A DNA stretch of 16,961 nucleotides from Rhodoferax sp. (GCA_028292075.1 JAQGNA010000423.1:1-16961); one strand, 5' to 3'. Shown: positions 7,415-15,513, numbered from the stretch's first letter. Notes: generated by a model not told the origin, from the letters alone. Translations and numbers: made by a program.

Positions 7415-10400
7415 ATGAAAAACGACGCCAGCATCAATGACCAGGAATACTGGGACCAGCGCTTCCAGCAGAACTGGGAAGCGATGTCCGGGCCCCGGCA
7501 GTCACGCTTTTTCGCTGCGCTGGCTGCCGAAAATCTACCGCAGTGGCTGTTGGACCTGGCCCGGCGCGGCAGTTTCACCCTTGCCGACTGGGGCTGTGCC
7601 CAGGGAGACGGAACGGAACTGCTGGCCAGCTGCCTGCAGGGCGTCAAGGTCACCGGCATCGACTTTTCAGTTGTCGCCGTGGAGCAGGCGCAGGCACGCT
7701 ATCCGGCGCTCCAATTCCTCGCTGCTGACTGGCTAGCGGCCGACGGCGCCGGCGGCGAGACCTACGATCTTGTGTTCTCCTCAAACACGCTGGAGCATTT
7801 CCACCAGCCGCTGGAAGTGCTGGACCGCATCGCCACACGCGCCACCAAAGCAGTGTTGCTGGCGCTGCCCTACCGGGAGTTGGACAGGCACGAAGAGCAC
7901 TTTTTTTCGTTCCTGCCACAGAACCTGCCGGCAGTGCTCGGAAACGGTTTCCGGCTGATGTGGGCGCGCGTGGTCGACTGTCGCAGACTGCCTGAGACAA
8001 GTTGGCCTGGTGAGCAGGTGTTCCTGGTCTATGCCAATCCGGACTGGCTGGATTCCTCGTTCCGCCTCACGATGCAGGACTGTGGGGTCGAGTCCGAGAA
8101 CGGCGCGGAAGCAACTAGCCGCGAGCTCCTGCGGAGCAAGGAGGAGATCACCGCACTTCATAACTTGCTGCAGGCGCGGACGCTTGAACTCGGCTCGGCA
8201 AGGATGGAACTGGAGCAGCGGAAAGCCGAGGCGCAAGCCCATGCGAGCGCCGTGCACGCGCTGACGGACAAACTCAACAACACCGGCCTGCAAGACTCCG
8301 CCTTGGCCAAATGTCGTGGCGAACTGGACAGGCTGCAGGCCGAAAACGAGGAGTTGAAGCAGCACAATGCGCGCCTGCAGGCCGACGTTCTGTCGCGCAA
8401 GCTGGAGCTGCAGCGCGTTTCAGACTGGGCCCAGGGCATTGCAGCCCACCCCGCAACCTACGCCCTCAGGCGCAACTCGTACCTGCTGGCCACCGGCCTC
8501 TACAAGCGGCTGCCCATCAGCGCCTCCGGCAAGCAAAAGCTCAAGCGGTTGGCGCTCGGGCTGGCGGGCCGCGGCCATACTGCGCAGGCGCAGCTGCCCA
8601 TGGCGGCACAGCGGGTGGAAATGGCGGGCGGACGCAAGATTCAGCCCTTCGAGGGAGAGCGCGACGTGTTCGTGTTCGCGGTGATCGACTGGCACTTCCG
8701 CATCCAGCGGCCGCAGCACATCGCCCGGGGTCTGGCGCAGGCCGGTCGCCGGGTGTTCTTCTTCAGCAACGTCTTTGTCGACAATGAAAAGCCGGGCTAC
8801 GCGCTGGAACGGCTCGACCCTGACCAGCAGCTGTTCCAGGTCAAGCTGCACGTAAAGGGCGCACCGGCGATCTACTTCGCCCAGCCGTCGGAAGCCACGG
8901 TGCAGATGTTGCAAGCCAGCCTAGCCGAATTCATCGCCGACTTTGGCGCGCTGTCCAGCGTGTCTGTGGTGCAGCACGCTTTCTGGTTCCCGCTGGTGAC
9001 GACCGTGCCCAACTCGCTGCGCGTGTACGACTGCATGGATCATCATGAAGGATTCGGCAACGTTCCGGCGGAACTGGTGCGCATCGAGCAGGACATGCTC
9101 AGGCGCAGCGACTTGGTGCTGGTCACCTCGTCCTGGCTGGAAGGCTTCGCATCCTCCTTCAATAAGTCGGTGGCGGTGGTGCGCAACGCGGTGGAGTACC
9201 AGTTCTTCTCGGTGCCGCCGAAGACTGCGTTCCGCGACCCCAAGGGCCGCCGCATCATCGGGTACTTCGGCGCCATCGCCGAATGGTTCGACGTGAAGCT
9301 GGTGCGCCGCATCGCCCAGACGTATCCGGACTGCCTGGTGCTGCTGGTCGGCAACGACACGGTCCAGGCCCGGCAGGAGCTGAAGGACCTGCGCAACGTG
9401 CAGTTCACGGGCGAAGTGCCCTACCGCGAACTGCCGCACTACCTGTACGCCTTCGACGCCTGCTTGCTGCCGTTTCAGGTGTCGGCACTGACCCTGGCCA
9501 CCAACCCGGTGAAGGTGTACGAATACCTGGCCGCGGGCAAGCCGGTGGTCTGTGTCGACCTGCCGGAGGTCGCCCAGTTCGGCGACCTCGTCTACAAGGC
9601 CGCCGACACCGAAGGCTTCCTGGCTCAGGTCGGCTACGCGCTCGCCGAGGAACGCACCGAAGCGATCGTTGCGGCACGTCGCGGCTTTGCCGCGGAGCAG
9701 ACCTGGAAGCACCGGGCGGCGCAGGTCGGCGAGGCCCTGCGCCAGCTGCGCCTGCCGCGGGTGAGCGTGGTCGTGCTCACCTACAACAACCTCGCGCTCA
9801 CCGAGGCCTGCCTGGCCAGCCTGCTGCGCGAGTCCGACTATCCCAACCTCGAGATCGTGGTCGTCGACAACGCGTCGAGCGACGGCTCGCGCGAGTACCT
9901 GCAGCAATTTGCCGCCGAGCACCCGGCCACGCGGTTGATCCTGAACGACACCAACCTCGGTTTCGCCGCCGGCAACAACGTCGGCCTGGCCGCCGCGACG
10001 GGCGAGTACTTGGTGATCCTGAACAACGACACCGTGGTCACTCGCGGCTGGGTGATGGGATTGATGCGCCACCTGCAGCGCGACCCGGCGGTCGGGTTGG
10101 TCGGGCCGGTGACCAACAACATCGGCAATGCCGCCAAGCTGAATACCAGCTATACCGACATCGCGCAGATGCCGTCGGAGGCCTTCAGCCTGACGCTGGC
10201 GCGGATGGGCGGCAGCTTCCCGATCCGCACTGCGGCCTTTTTCTGCGTGATGTTCCACCGCGCGGTCTACGACGCGTGCGGTCCGATGTCGGAAGACTAC
10301 GGACGCGGCTTCTTCGAAGACGACGACTACTGTCGCCGCGTCGAGCAGGAGGGTCTGCGGGTGGAGTGCGCCGAGGACGTGTTCGTGCACCATCACCTGT

Positions 10401-11368
10401 CGGCCTCCTTCAGCAAGTTGCCGACCCCCGAGCGGGAGGCGCTGTTTGCCCAGAACCGCGTGCGCTACGAAGCGCGCTGGGGCGCCTGGGAGCCGCACAC
10501 CTATAGCCGCGAGTACCAGCCCGCCATTGGCTCGGCAGTACAGCTGCCAGCCGATGCACCGCAGGAACCAGGCCGCCGCAAGTTCCTGGTCGGGCACTGC
10601 GCGGTGTGTGGCAACACCACCCGGTTCTTCTACACCGACCGGGCGCTCTGGCGCGAGACGCTGACCTGCCAACACTGCCTGTCCACCAGCCGCTACCGCT
10701 CGGTGGCGCGCGGTATCCTGCGGGCCATCCGCGAGATTGCCGACGTCGAGTCCGATGCGCTGGCCACCCTGCCGCGAACCGGAGTGGCACGGCGCCTGAG
10801 CGCCTACGACACGCAGCCGCCTTTCTACTGGGCCCCCTGTGCCTATTCGCTGCCGGATATGCTCAAGCGCACCGGATGGTTCGATGTGGCGCTGTCCCAA
10901 TACAAGCCCGAGCTGCCGCCCGGCGCCGAAATCAGCCCCGGAATCCACAACCAGAATCTCGAGGCGCTCACCTTCGACACCAATTCGCTCGACCTGCTGG
11001 TCACCAGCGACGTGATGGAGCACGTGCGGCTGGACGAACGGGCGCACCGCGAGATCCACCGGGTGTTGCGCATGGGCGGTGCCTACGTCTTCACCGTGCC
11101 CCACGACTTGGCTATGGAGCAGACCGTGGTGCGGGTGCGGGTTAACGATCCGGACGACGCGGCAGCCGACGAGATGCTGATGGAGCCGGAGTACCACGGC
11201 GACACCAACGGCGATGGCTCCGGCGTGCTGGCGTACCGCCTGTATGGGCGCGACCTGGTGCAGTTCCTGGAGCAGCTCGGCTTCGAAGTGCATTACAGCC
11301 GGGTCGACCTGCCGGAAGAGGGCGTGTTGAATACCGAGCTGTTCTACTGTCGCAAGGTGCGCGAGTGA
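7415..11368 (+). CDS. Multidomain fusion: methyltransferase, coiled coil, GT4, GT2, Cys4-methyltransferase
   Basis: A 1317-residue cytoplasmic protein. In order: a class I SAM methyltransferase at about 1-210 (motif I D58-WGCAQGDG, GIDFS, then FSSNTLEHF); a heptad-like, glutamate/leucine-rich coiled coil at about 235-340; a basic amphipathic linker at about 349-390 (RRNSYLLATGLYKRLP); a GT4-like glycosyltransferase at about 414-775 (RIQRPQHIARGLA, EYLAAGKPVV at 703-712); a GT2 domain from about 783 (VVLTYNN, D818 in VVDNASSDGS, N870-N871-D872, FFEDDD to D971); and a second methyltransferase-like domain at about 1055-1317. This last has a Cys4 site (C1062, C1065, C1085, C1088) and SLDLLVTSDVMEHV. 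Together these parts suggest addition of at least two sugars plus methylation. It starts 7 bp after wzt, and its stop overlaps the next gene. Acceptors, donors and linkages cannot be told from sequence. One intact frame argues against an assembly artefact. Confidence 0.88.
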   Translation: MKNDASINDQEYWDQRFQQNWEAMSGPRQSRFFAALAAENLPQWLLDLARRGSFTLADWGCAQGDGTELLASCLQGVKVTGIDFSVVAVEQAQARYPALQFLAADWLAADGAGGETYDLVFSSNTLEHFHQPLEVLDRIATRATKAVLLALPYRELDRHEEHFFSFLPQNLPAVLGNGFRLMWARVVDCRRLPETSWPGEQVFLVYANPDWLDSSFRLTMQDCGVESENGAEATSRELLRSKEEITALHNLLQARTLELGSARMELEQRKAEAQAHASAVHALTDKLNNTGLQDSALAKCRGELDRLQAENEELKQHNARLQADVLSRKLELQRVSDWAQGIAAHPATYALRRNSYLLATGLYKRLPISASGKQKLKRLALGLAGRGHTAQAQLPMAAQRVEMAGGRKIQPFEGERDVFVFAVIDWHFRIQRPQHIARGLAQAGRRVFFFSNVFVDNEKPGYALERLDPDQQLFQVKLHVKGAPAIYFAQPSEATVQMLQASLAEFIADFGALSSVSVVQHAFWFPLVTTVPNSLRVYDCMDHHEGFGNVPAELVRIEQDMLRRSDLVLVTSSWLEGFASSFNKSVAVVRNAVEYQFFSVPPKTAFRDPKGRRIIGYFGAIAEWFDVKLVRRIAQTYPDCLVLLVGNDTVQARQELKDLRNVQFTGEVPYRELPHYLYAFDACLLPFQVSALTLATNPVKVYEYLAAGKPVVCVDLPEVAQFGDLVYKAADTEGFLAQVGYALAEERTEAIVAARRGFAAEQTWKHRAAQVGEALRQLRLPRVSVVVLTYNNLALTEACLASLLRESDYPNLEIVVVDNASSDGSREYLQQFAAEHPATRLILNDTNLGFAAGNNVGLAAATGEYLVILNNDTVVTRGWVMGLMRHLQRDPAVGLVGPVTNNIGNAAKLNTSYTDIAQMPSEAFSLTLARMGGSFPIRTAAFFCVMFHRAVYDACGPMSEDYGRGFFEDDDYCRRVEQEGLRVECAEDVFVHHHLSASFSKLPTPEREALFAQNRVRYEARWGAWEPHTYSREYQPAIGSAVQLPADAPQEPGRRKFLVGHCAVCGNTTRFFYTDRALWRETLTCQHCLSTSRYRSVARGILRAIREIADVESDALATLPRTGVARRLSAYDTQPPFYWAPCAYSLPDMLKRTGWFDVALSQYKPELPPGAEISPGIHNQNLEALTFDTNSLDLLVTSDVMEHVRLDERAHREIHRVLRMGGAYVFTVPHDLAMEQTVVRVRVNDPDDAAADEMLMEPEYHGDTNGDGSGVLAYRLYGRDLVQFLEQLGFEVHYSRVDLPEEGVLNTELFYCRKVRE

Positions 11369-13797
11369 CGCGCCGCCTGGCATCTGTTGGCGTGGTGCTG
11401 GCCGTACTAGCCGTGCTGGTCGCCGCGGGTTGGGGCTTGGCCCGGATGCAGTGGCCACAGGCGCTGCCAACCCGCGACTGGAGCCTCGACCAATACGCGC
11501 TGTTCCTGGGCGCCATGACCTTGGCAGTGGCGCTGGCCAACGCCATGCTCGGTTGGCGCACCTGGGCCACCGTGTTATTGTTCGGCGCCGTCGCCGTCCT
11601 GCTTAGCTCCTTGTGGCCCGCGGCCGCCGCGGCCCTGCTGGTGCTGGTGGCCTCCGCTGTTGTTGGAAGTTCCGTCCTGGCACTGCTGGGCCGGCGGGAC
11701 GGCGCGCCCTGGTGGGCCAGTATGCTCGCCGGCGCCGGCGTGTATGGCTCGGTGATCGGCGTCGCGGCGGCTTGGCGCGTGCACTTCCCCTGGGTCTACA
11801 TGGCGGCCTTCGCGTTGCCAGTGGTGCTCGGGCACCGGCAGTTGAAGGTCGCTGCACTCCAGATCTGCGCGCTGCGCAAGCAGACCCAGCCGGTGTCGAC
11901 CCCGGTGGCGGCGGTAAACGCCCTGACCGGCGCGATCGCCTTGCTGCACCTCGTGATCGCGCTGCTGCCCGAGCTGGGGCAGGACGCTCTGGCGGTGCAC
12001 CTGTTCGTCGGAAACCAGCTGGTCGTCAAGCATGTCTGGGGCTACGACATCCAGAAATACGTCTGGGCCGTGATGCCGATGCTGGCCGACTGGATCTTCG
12101 CCGCTGCCCAGATGCTGGGCGGCGAGATCGCCGCCCGGCTGCTGAACGTGGCCTTCCTCGGTATCGTAGTCGCCCTGGTGCGCGAACTTGTGATCTGGTG
12201 CGGCGGCGGTGCCGCAGCCCGGCGCTGGGCCACGCTGCTGCTGCTGACCCTGCCGCTCACCTACACACTGAGCAGCAGTGTGTTCATCGAGCTGGCCTGG
12301 ACAACTTTCGTGCTGGCCGGCACGCTGGCAGTGTTGCGACTGGTCGGCGACGACGGTCATCCACGCGAACTGCTGCTGGCCGGCTTCTGGCTCGGGCTGG
12401 CTGCAGCCGCCAAGGCGGTGACCTTCACCATCCTGCCGGTTCTGCTGCTGGTGGTGCTGGCGAGGCCGCGCCGTTGGTGGTCGCGCGCTGGCGCTTGGTG
12501 GTTGGTAGCGGGCGTCGCCCTGCTGGTTCTGCTCGGTGGCTTCCCTTATATCAACGCTTGGCTGCGCACGGGCAACCCGGTGTTCCCGTTCTTCAACGCA
12601 TCGTTCCGCTCGCCGTTGTACCCGATCGAAAACTTCGATTCGGCCGGCAGCTTCAGCAGGGGGCTGGACTGGACCTTCCCGTACTCGGTGGCCTTCCAAT
12701 CCATCAAGTACATCGAGGGCCTCACGGGCGCCGGCGGCTTCCAGTGGTTGCTGGTGCTGCTGCCAGCGGCCGTGGCCGTGGTGCTGGGGGGGCGCTGGCG
12801 CGCCGCCGTCGTGCTGGCGGTGGCGACCTGTTCGATTGCGGTGACTTTTCAGTCGGTGGCCTATCTGCGCTACGTGTTCCCGGCGATCGCCATGACCTGC
12901 GCGGTGGCTGGCGTGGCACTGGGCGACGCCCGGTGGGGCAGGGTGCCACGCACCGCGCTGGCGACCGGCGCCGCCGCCGCGGTGGCGCTGAACTTGCTGT
13001 TCATCGGCGCGGCCTCGCCGTACCGCGACTTCGCGATCTCCTCGATTCCCGACCAAGCCAAGCGGGAGGCGTGGCTCGACCTGCGCATGCCGCTGCGGCG
13101 CGCCATCACCCTGGTGAACCAGCTCAATGGCGGCGCCGGCCCCGTGGTGGTGATCGGCTCGCCGGTGCTTGGCCACCTGGCCAGCGACGCACTGATGCCA
13201 AGCTGGTACAACTTTTCCTTCTACAACTTGCTGCGGACCCAGCAGACACCCAGGGACCTCGTGACCGCTCTGCAGGGCCTGGGGGTCGAGTACGTGCTGA
13301 TGGACGGCAACCCGGGCCACGAGCCAAAGGCCAGCGAACTGCTGCTGCGCACCACCGAGCCGGTGGGCAGCTACGGCGCCGCTTCGGTGCGGCGATGGAC
13401 GGCGGAATACCGTTTCGCTCAGGAGATGCTGGCCAATCCGCACTTCCAGGACGGCGCCGGCTGGAGCAGCACCGAAGCCCCGCGGAAAGGTCAGGGGGTG
13501 GTGGTGACCGTGCAGGCGCCAGCCGTGCAGTCGGTGCCGGTGCAGCCGGACCGCCGATATTTGAACGAGATCACGGTCGTCTGCCCCACTCCCGCGCTGG
13601 CCCGTGCCCAGGTCAACTGGGCCTCGGCCGGCGGCGAATTCCTCAAAACCGACATCCGGGTGGTCGAGTGCGGACCGCAGGCCGCCACCCACCAGATGGA
13701 GGTGGTCGCCCCCCCGCGTGCGGCGATCGCCACCGTATATGCTGGCGGCCACACGGAAGCCCCCGTGGAGTTCAAAGTGAACTCCTTCCGCCGTTAG
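11365..13797 (+). CDS. Polytopic GT-C-like membrane protein with soluble C-terminal tail
   Basis: An 810-residue protein starting at GTG 11365. The start overlaps the previous stop as GTGA, which indicates translational coupling. Residues 1 to about 555 contain a dozen or so hydrophobic segments. A loop near 200-235 holds GQDALAVHLFVGNQL (D207, H212), which resembles the aspartate-bearing first-loop motif of GT-C/GT39-like enzymes that use polyprenyl-phosphate sugars. LRYVFPAIAMTCAVAG near the last segments is also common in such proteins. A hydrophilic region of about 130 residues (560-685) follows. The final 120 residues begin MLANPHFQDGAGWSS and look like a beta-sandwich carbohydrate-binding module. 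The likely role is periplasmic transfer of a sugar to lipid-linked or exported glycan, which is inference. It could instead be a membrane protein of unknown function. It is the last gene of the operon. Confidence 0.68.
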   Translation: MTRRLASVGVVLAVLAVLVAAGWGLARMQWPQALPTRDWSLDQYALFLGAMTLAVALANAMLGWRTWATVLLFGAVAVLLSSLWPAAAAALLVLVASAVVGSSVLALLGRRDGAPWWASMLAGAGVYGSVIGVAAAWRVHFPWVYMAAFALPVVLGHRQLKVAALQICALRKQTQPVSTPVAAVNALTGAIALLHLVIALLPELGQDALAVHLFVGNQLVVKHVWGYDIQKYVWAVMPMLADWIFAAAQMLGGEIAARLLNVAFLGIVVALVRELVIWCGGGAAARRWATLLLLTLPLTYTLSSSVFIELAWTTFVLAGTLAVLRLVGDDGHPRELLLAGFWLGLAAAAKAVTFTILPVLLLVVLARPRRWWSRAGAWWLVAGVALLVLLGGFPYINAWLRTGNPVFPFFNASFRSPLYPIENFDSAGSFSRGLDWTFPYSVAFQSIKYIEGLTGAGGFQWLLVLLPAAVAVVLGGRWRAAVVLAVATCSIAVTFQSVAYLRYVFPAIAMTCAVAGVALGDARWGRVPRTALATGAAAAVALNLLFIGAASPYRDFAISSIPDQAKREAWLDLRMPLRRAITLVNQLNGGAGPVVVIGSPVLGHLASDALMPSWYNFSFYNLLRTQQTPRDLVTALQGLGVEYVLMDGNPGHEPKASELLLRTTEPVGSYGAASVRRWTAEYRFAQEMLANPHFQDGAGWSSTEAPRKGQGVVVTVQAPAVQSVPVQPDRRYLNEITVVCPTPALARAQVNWASAGGEFLKTDIRVVECGPQAATHQMEVVAPPRAAIATVYAGGHTEAPVEFKVNSFRR

Positions 13798-13804
13798 GTA
13801 GTCC

Positions 13805-13860
13805 AGCCGGCGATATGGGCGTGACGTGTCCGCTGCTGCTGCGGCGCTGCCCGGCTTTTG
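13805..13860 (+). terminator. Possible weak terminator after the GT-C-like gene
   Basis: AGCCGG at 13805-13810 can pair with CCGGCT at 13851-13856, which is followed by TTTTG (the T of CCGGCT plus three more). The 40-base loop contains a small CCGC/GCGG stem. The position, directly after the operon's last stop, fits a terminator, but the long loop and short T run make this weak. Confidence 0.25.
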
Positions 13861-14599
13861 GCCCTTCGGCGCAACCAAGGCGCTGTTTCCTCGGCATGCC
13901 GGCACTGTTTGCCGGCCGGCGGCGCCCGCTGCTGGCGCTTTGGGGGCGATGCTGACCAACTTGCATCGATATTGGCCGCGTGAGCTGAACGGCTGGAGCA
14001 CGCACTACCACCCTATGTAGCTGCCCTTTTTCACACCAGCGCTGAGGTATGCCAGGCTCGTCGCCGCCGTGCGGTCCCGCCTTGGAGTAGGGCCAACCCA
14101 TCGCCGTCTGCCCGGTTCGGCGCCCTCGGTGCGCCTTTTCGCTACTACGTACGCCGACTTGTTCGGCGAGAAGGGGCTGACACACCGAGCGTCGGACATT
14201 GGCGGCATGGTGCCCACGGGCACCCGTCAGTGCTGCGGACGTGTGATGCCGGTTCAATACTGCTACGGCGATATCTCGCTGTACCGATGGGCCCGGATTC
14301 GCCCGACCAGCTCGTGCTGCCCGGCGCCGACAAGGAGGGCGCGGTCACCTACCTGGGCGCGGAGCAGGGTGAAGAACTGAATGCCTGCCTCGTGGACCGC
14401 GCCGGGCGGCAAGGTTCCGTGCTACACCAAGCCGTGCCGGCGATCGGCATCATCGTTTGCCGGCAACGCAATCCCGGCTCGCGCGGGCTGCCGATACGCT
14501 GCGGTGTTCCTGGCAACTCCTGGATCTCGCTGTGTCGCAGATGTGGCACACGCCTGGCCTGTTAAAAGCAAATAGTTGCGGGTCTGCCCATTGAGTTGC

Positions 14600-14639
14600 T
14601 GCCCGCCCCTGATAAGCCGACTCAGCTAGTAAGCGGGCA
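14600..14639. repeat. Short inverted repeat upstream of the transketolase genes
   Basis: Arms TGCCCGC (14600-14606) and GCGGGCA (14633-14639) are perfect 7-bp complements separated by 26 bases. They lie about 100 bp before the transketolase start, in the likely promoter region. It could be an operator half-site pair or chance in GC-rich DNA. Confidence 0.25.
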
Positions 14640-14706
14640 CTAATGATGAGCTATCCTATGAATTCCCTGTAGGGGCCTGTTCGCTGCCGGTTGCCGCGAG
14701 GGTACA

Positions 14707-14711
14707 GAGGG
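14707..14711 (+). promoter_or_regulatory. Ribosome binding site facing a 9-codon minicistron
   Basis: GAGGG lies 8 bases before ATG 14720, an ideal spacing, but that ATG is not in frame with the transketolase gene. The transketolase ATG at 14743 has no comparable site of its own. Confidence 0.5.
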
Positions 14712-14719
14712 TTGAAGTC

Positions 14720-14749
14720 ATGAGCAACCAACAATCGCTAAGATGCTGA
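14720..14749 (+). CDS. Possible 9-codon leader peptide, or the frameshifted true N terminus of the transketolase subunit
   Basis: ATG 14720 opens MSNQQSLRC and stops at TGA 14747-14749, overlapping the transketolase ATG at 14743 by 7 bases. It has the good GAGGG ribosome site that the downstream ATG lacks. Either ribosomes terminate here and restart on 14743 (translational coupling), or one base is missing around 14738-14742 and the gene really starts here as MSNQQSL-x-MLTREQVL. Sequence alone cannot separate these two. Confidence 0.3.
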   Translation: MSNQQSLRC

Positions 14750-15513
14750 CGCGAGAGCAGGTGCTTCAGGCGCGACGGCGCCTGCTCCAGATGCACTTCG
14801 AAAGTGGCGTCGGCCATATCGGGGGCAATCTCTCCTCGCTGGATGCGATGCTCCTCGTGTTCCACGAGATGCTGCGCCCGAACGACAGTTTTGTGCTCTC
14901 CAAGGGCCATTCCGCGGGCGCTCTGTATACCGCCCTCTGGAGCGTGGGACGGTTGCGCGACGAGGACCTCAAGCGTTTCCACAAGGACGAGACCCTGCTC
15001 GCCGGCCATCCGCCAGCCGGCGGGATACCGGACATCCCGTTTGCCACCGGCAGCCTCGGTCACGGCCTGTCGCTGGCGGCCGGCACGGCCCTCGGCTTCA
15101 GATTGCGCGACACGGCAGACCGCGTGTTCTGCCTCACGTCCGATGGCGAATGGCAGGAAGGCTCGACCTGGGAAGCGCTGATCTTCGCCTGCCACCACAA
15201 ACTGTCGAACCTGTGCGTGCTGGTGGACCACAACGGCCTGCAGGGATTCGGGGGCACCGACGAGATCGCTTCGATGTCGCCGCTGTGGGAACGGGTTCGC
15301 GGCTTCGACGCCGACTTGGTCACGGTCGACGGCCATGACCTCGACGCGATCCGCGCCGAACTGCTGAGGCCCCGGGACCGGCTGGCCATCGTCTTCCTGG
15401 ACACCATCAAGGGGAAGGGCGTCAGCTTTTTGGAGAACCGCATGGATTCGCACTATCTCCCGCTCACCGAGAGCCAGTACCTCGACGCGATCCAGCAGTT
15501 GGGCGGCGCATGA
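14743..15513 (+). CDS. Transketolase-like enzyme, N-terminal (TPP-binding) subunit
   Basis: A 256-residue protein corresponding to the pyrophosphate-binding half of transketolase. Signatures are HFESGVGHIGGNLSSLDAML near the start, FVLSKGHSAGALYTAL, a GHPPAGGIPDIPFATGSLGHGLSLAAG stretch that includes the cofactor-site SLGHGL, and the TPP/metal motif from D134-G135-E136 to N164 in DHNGLQGFG. The motif reads SDGE where GDGE is usual. The final part has TIKGKGVSFLEN. Split transketolases of about 270 plus 310 residues are well known. Here the pair lies in a surface-sugar locus rather than with pentose-phosphate genes, so a two-carbon transfer making an unusual sugar is inferred. The start is uncertain because the only good ribosome site serves an out-of-frame ATG 23 bases upstream. 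It overlaps the next gene by 4 bases (ATGA). Confidence 0.88.
   Translation: MLTREQVLQARRRLLQMHFESGVGHIGGNLSSLDAMLLVFHEMLRPNDSFVLSKGHSAGALYTALWSVGRLRDEDLKRFHKDETLLAGHPPAGGIPDIPFATGSLGHGLSLAAGTALGFRLRDTADRVFCLTSDGEWQEGSTWEALIFACHHKLSNLCVLVDHNGLQGFGGTDEIASMSPLWERVRGFDADLVTVDGHDLDAIRAELLRPRDRLAIVFLDTIKGKGVSFLENRMDSHYLPLTESQYLDAIQQLGGA

Larger units (their letters stand above)
13798..14742. other. Long intergenic gap without a supported gene
   Basis: 945 bp separate the two plus-strand operons. The open frames here (for example 13826-14020, 14069-14380 and 14230-14565 on plus, 13772-14257 on minus) are cysteine-, arginine- or proline-rich and overlap one another. I recognise no family in any of them. 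I see no transposase, tRNA or long terminal repeat. Small structures present: a 6-bp hairpin GGTGCC/GGCACC at 14209-14224 with a 4-base loop and no T tract, and a 7-bp inverted repeat TGCCCGC (14600-14606) / GCGGGCA (14633-14639) ahead of the transketolase gene. The last 150 bases are clearly richer in A and T than the genes, as expected for a promoter. The rest could be a decayed gene. Confidence 0.55.

Noticed and set aside
8921..11470. Minus-strand open frame of 849 codons
   Set aside because: It lies antisense to the fusion protein, whose plus frame has clear enzyme motifs. The minus translation is His/Gln/Val/Arg-rich without any family signature, which is usual for a stop-poor antisense frame in GC-rich DNA.
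11613..13955. Plus-strand open frame of 780 codons overlapping the membrane protein
   Set aside because: It is Arg/Gly/Ala-rich, lacks hydrophobic pattern or motifs, and is a frame shadow. The alternative frame has membrane segments and a coupled start.
11575..14001. Minus-strand open frame of 808 codons
   Set aside because: It is antisense to the GT-C-like membrane protein. The composition (Gln, His, Gly, Arg) mirrors the Leu/Ala/Val codons of the plus strand, and no motif is found.
14209..14224. Hairpin GGTGCC-CACG-GGCACC as a terminator
   Set aside because: The stem is short with no T run, it lies over 400 bp after the last gene, and such hairpins arise by chance in GC-rich DNA.
14069..14565. 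Overlapping frames 14069-14380 and 14230-14565 as a small gene
   Set aside because: Neither translation shows a known motif or a ribosome site, and both are rich in Cys and Arg. They are kept only as possible remnants in the gap entry.
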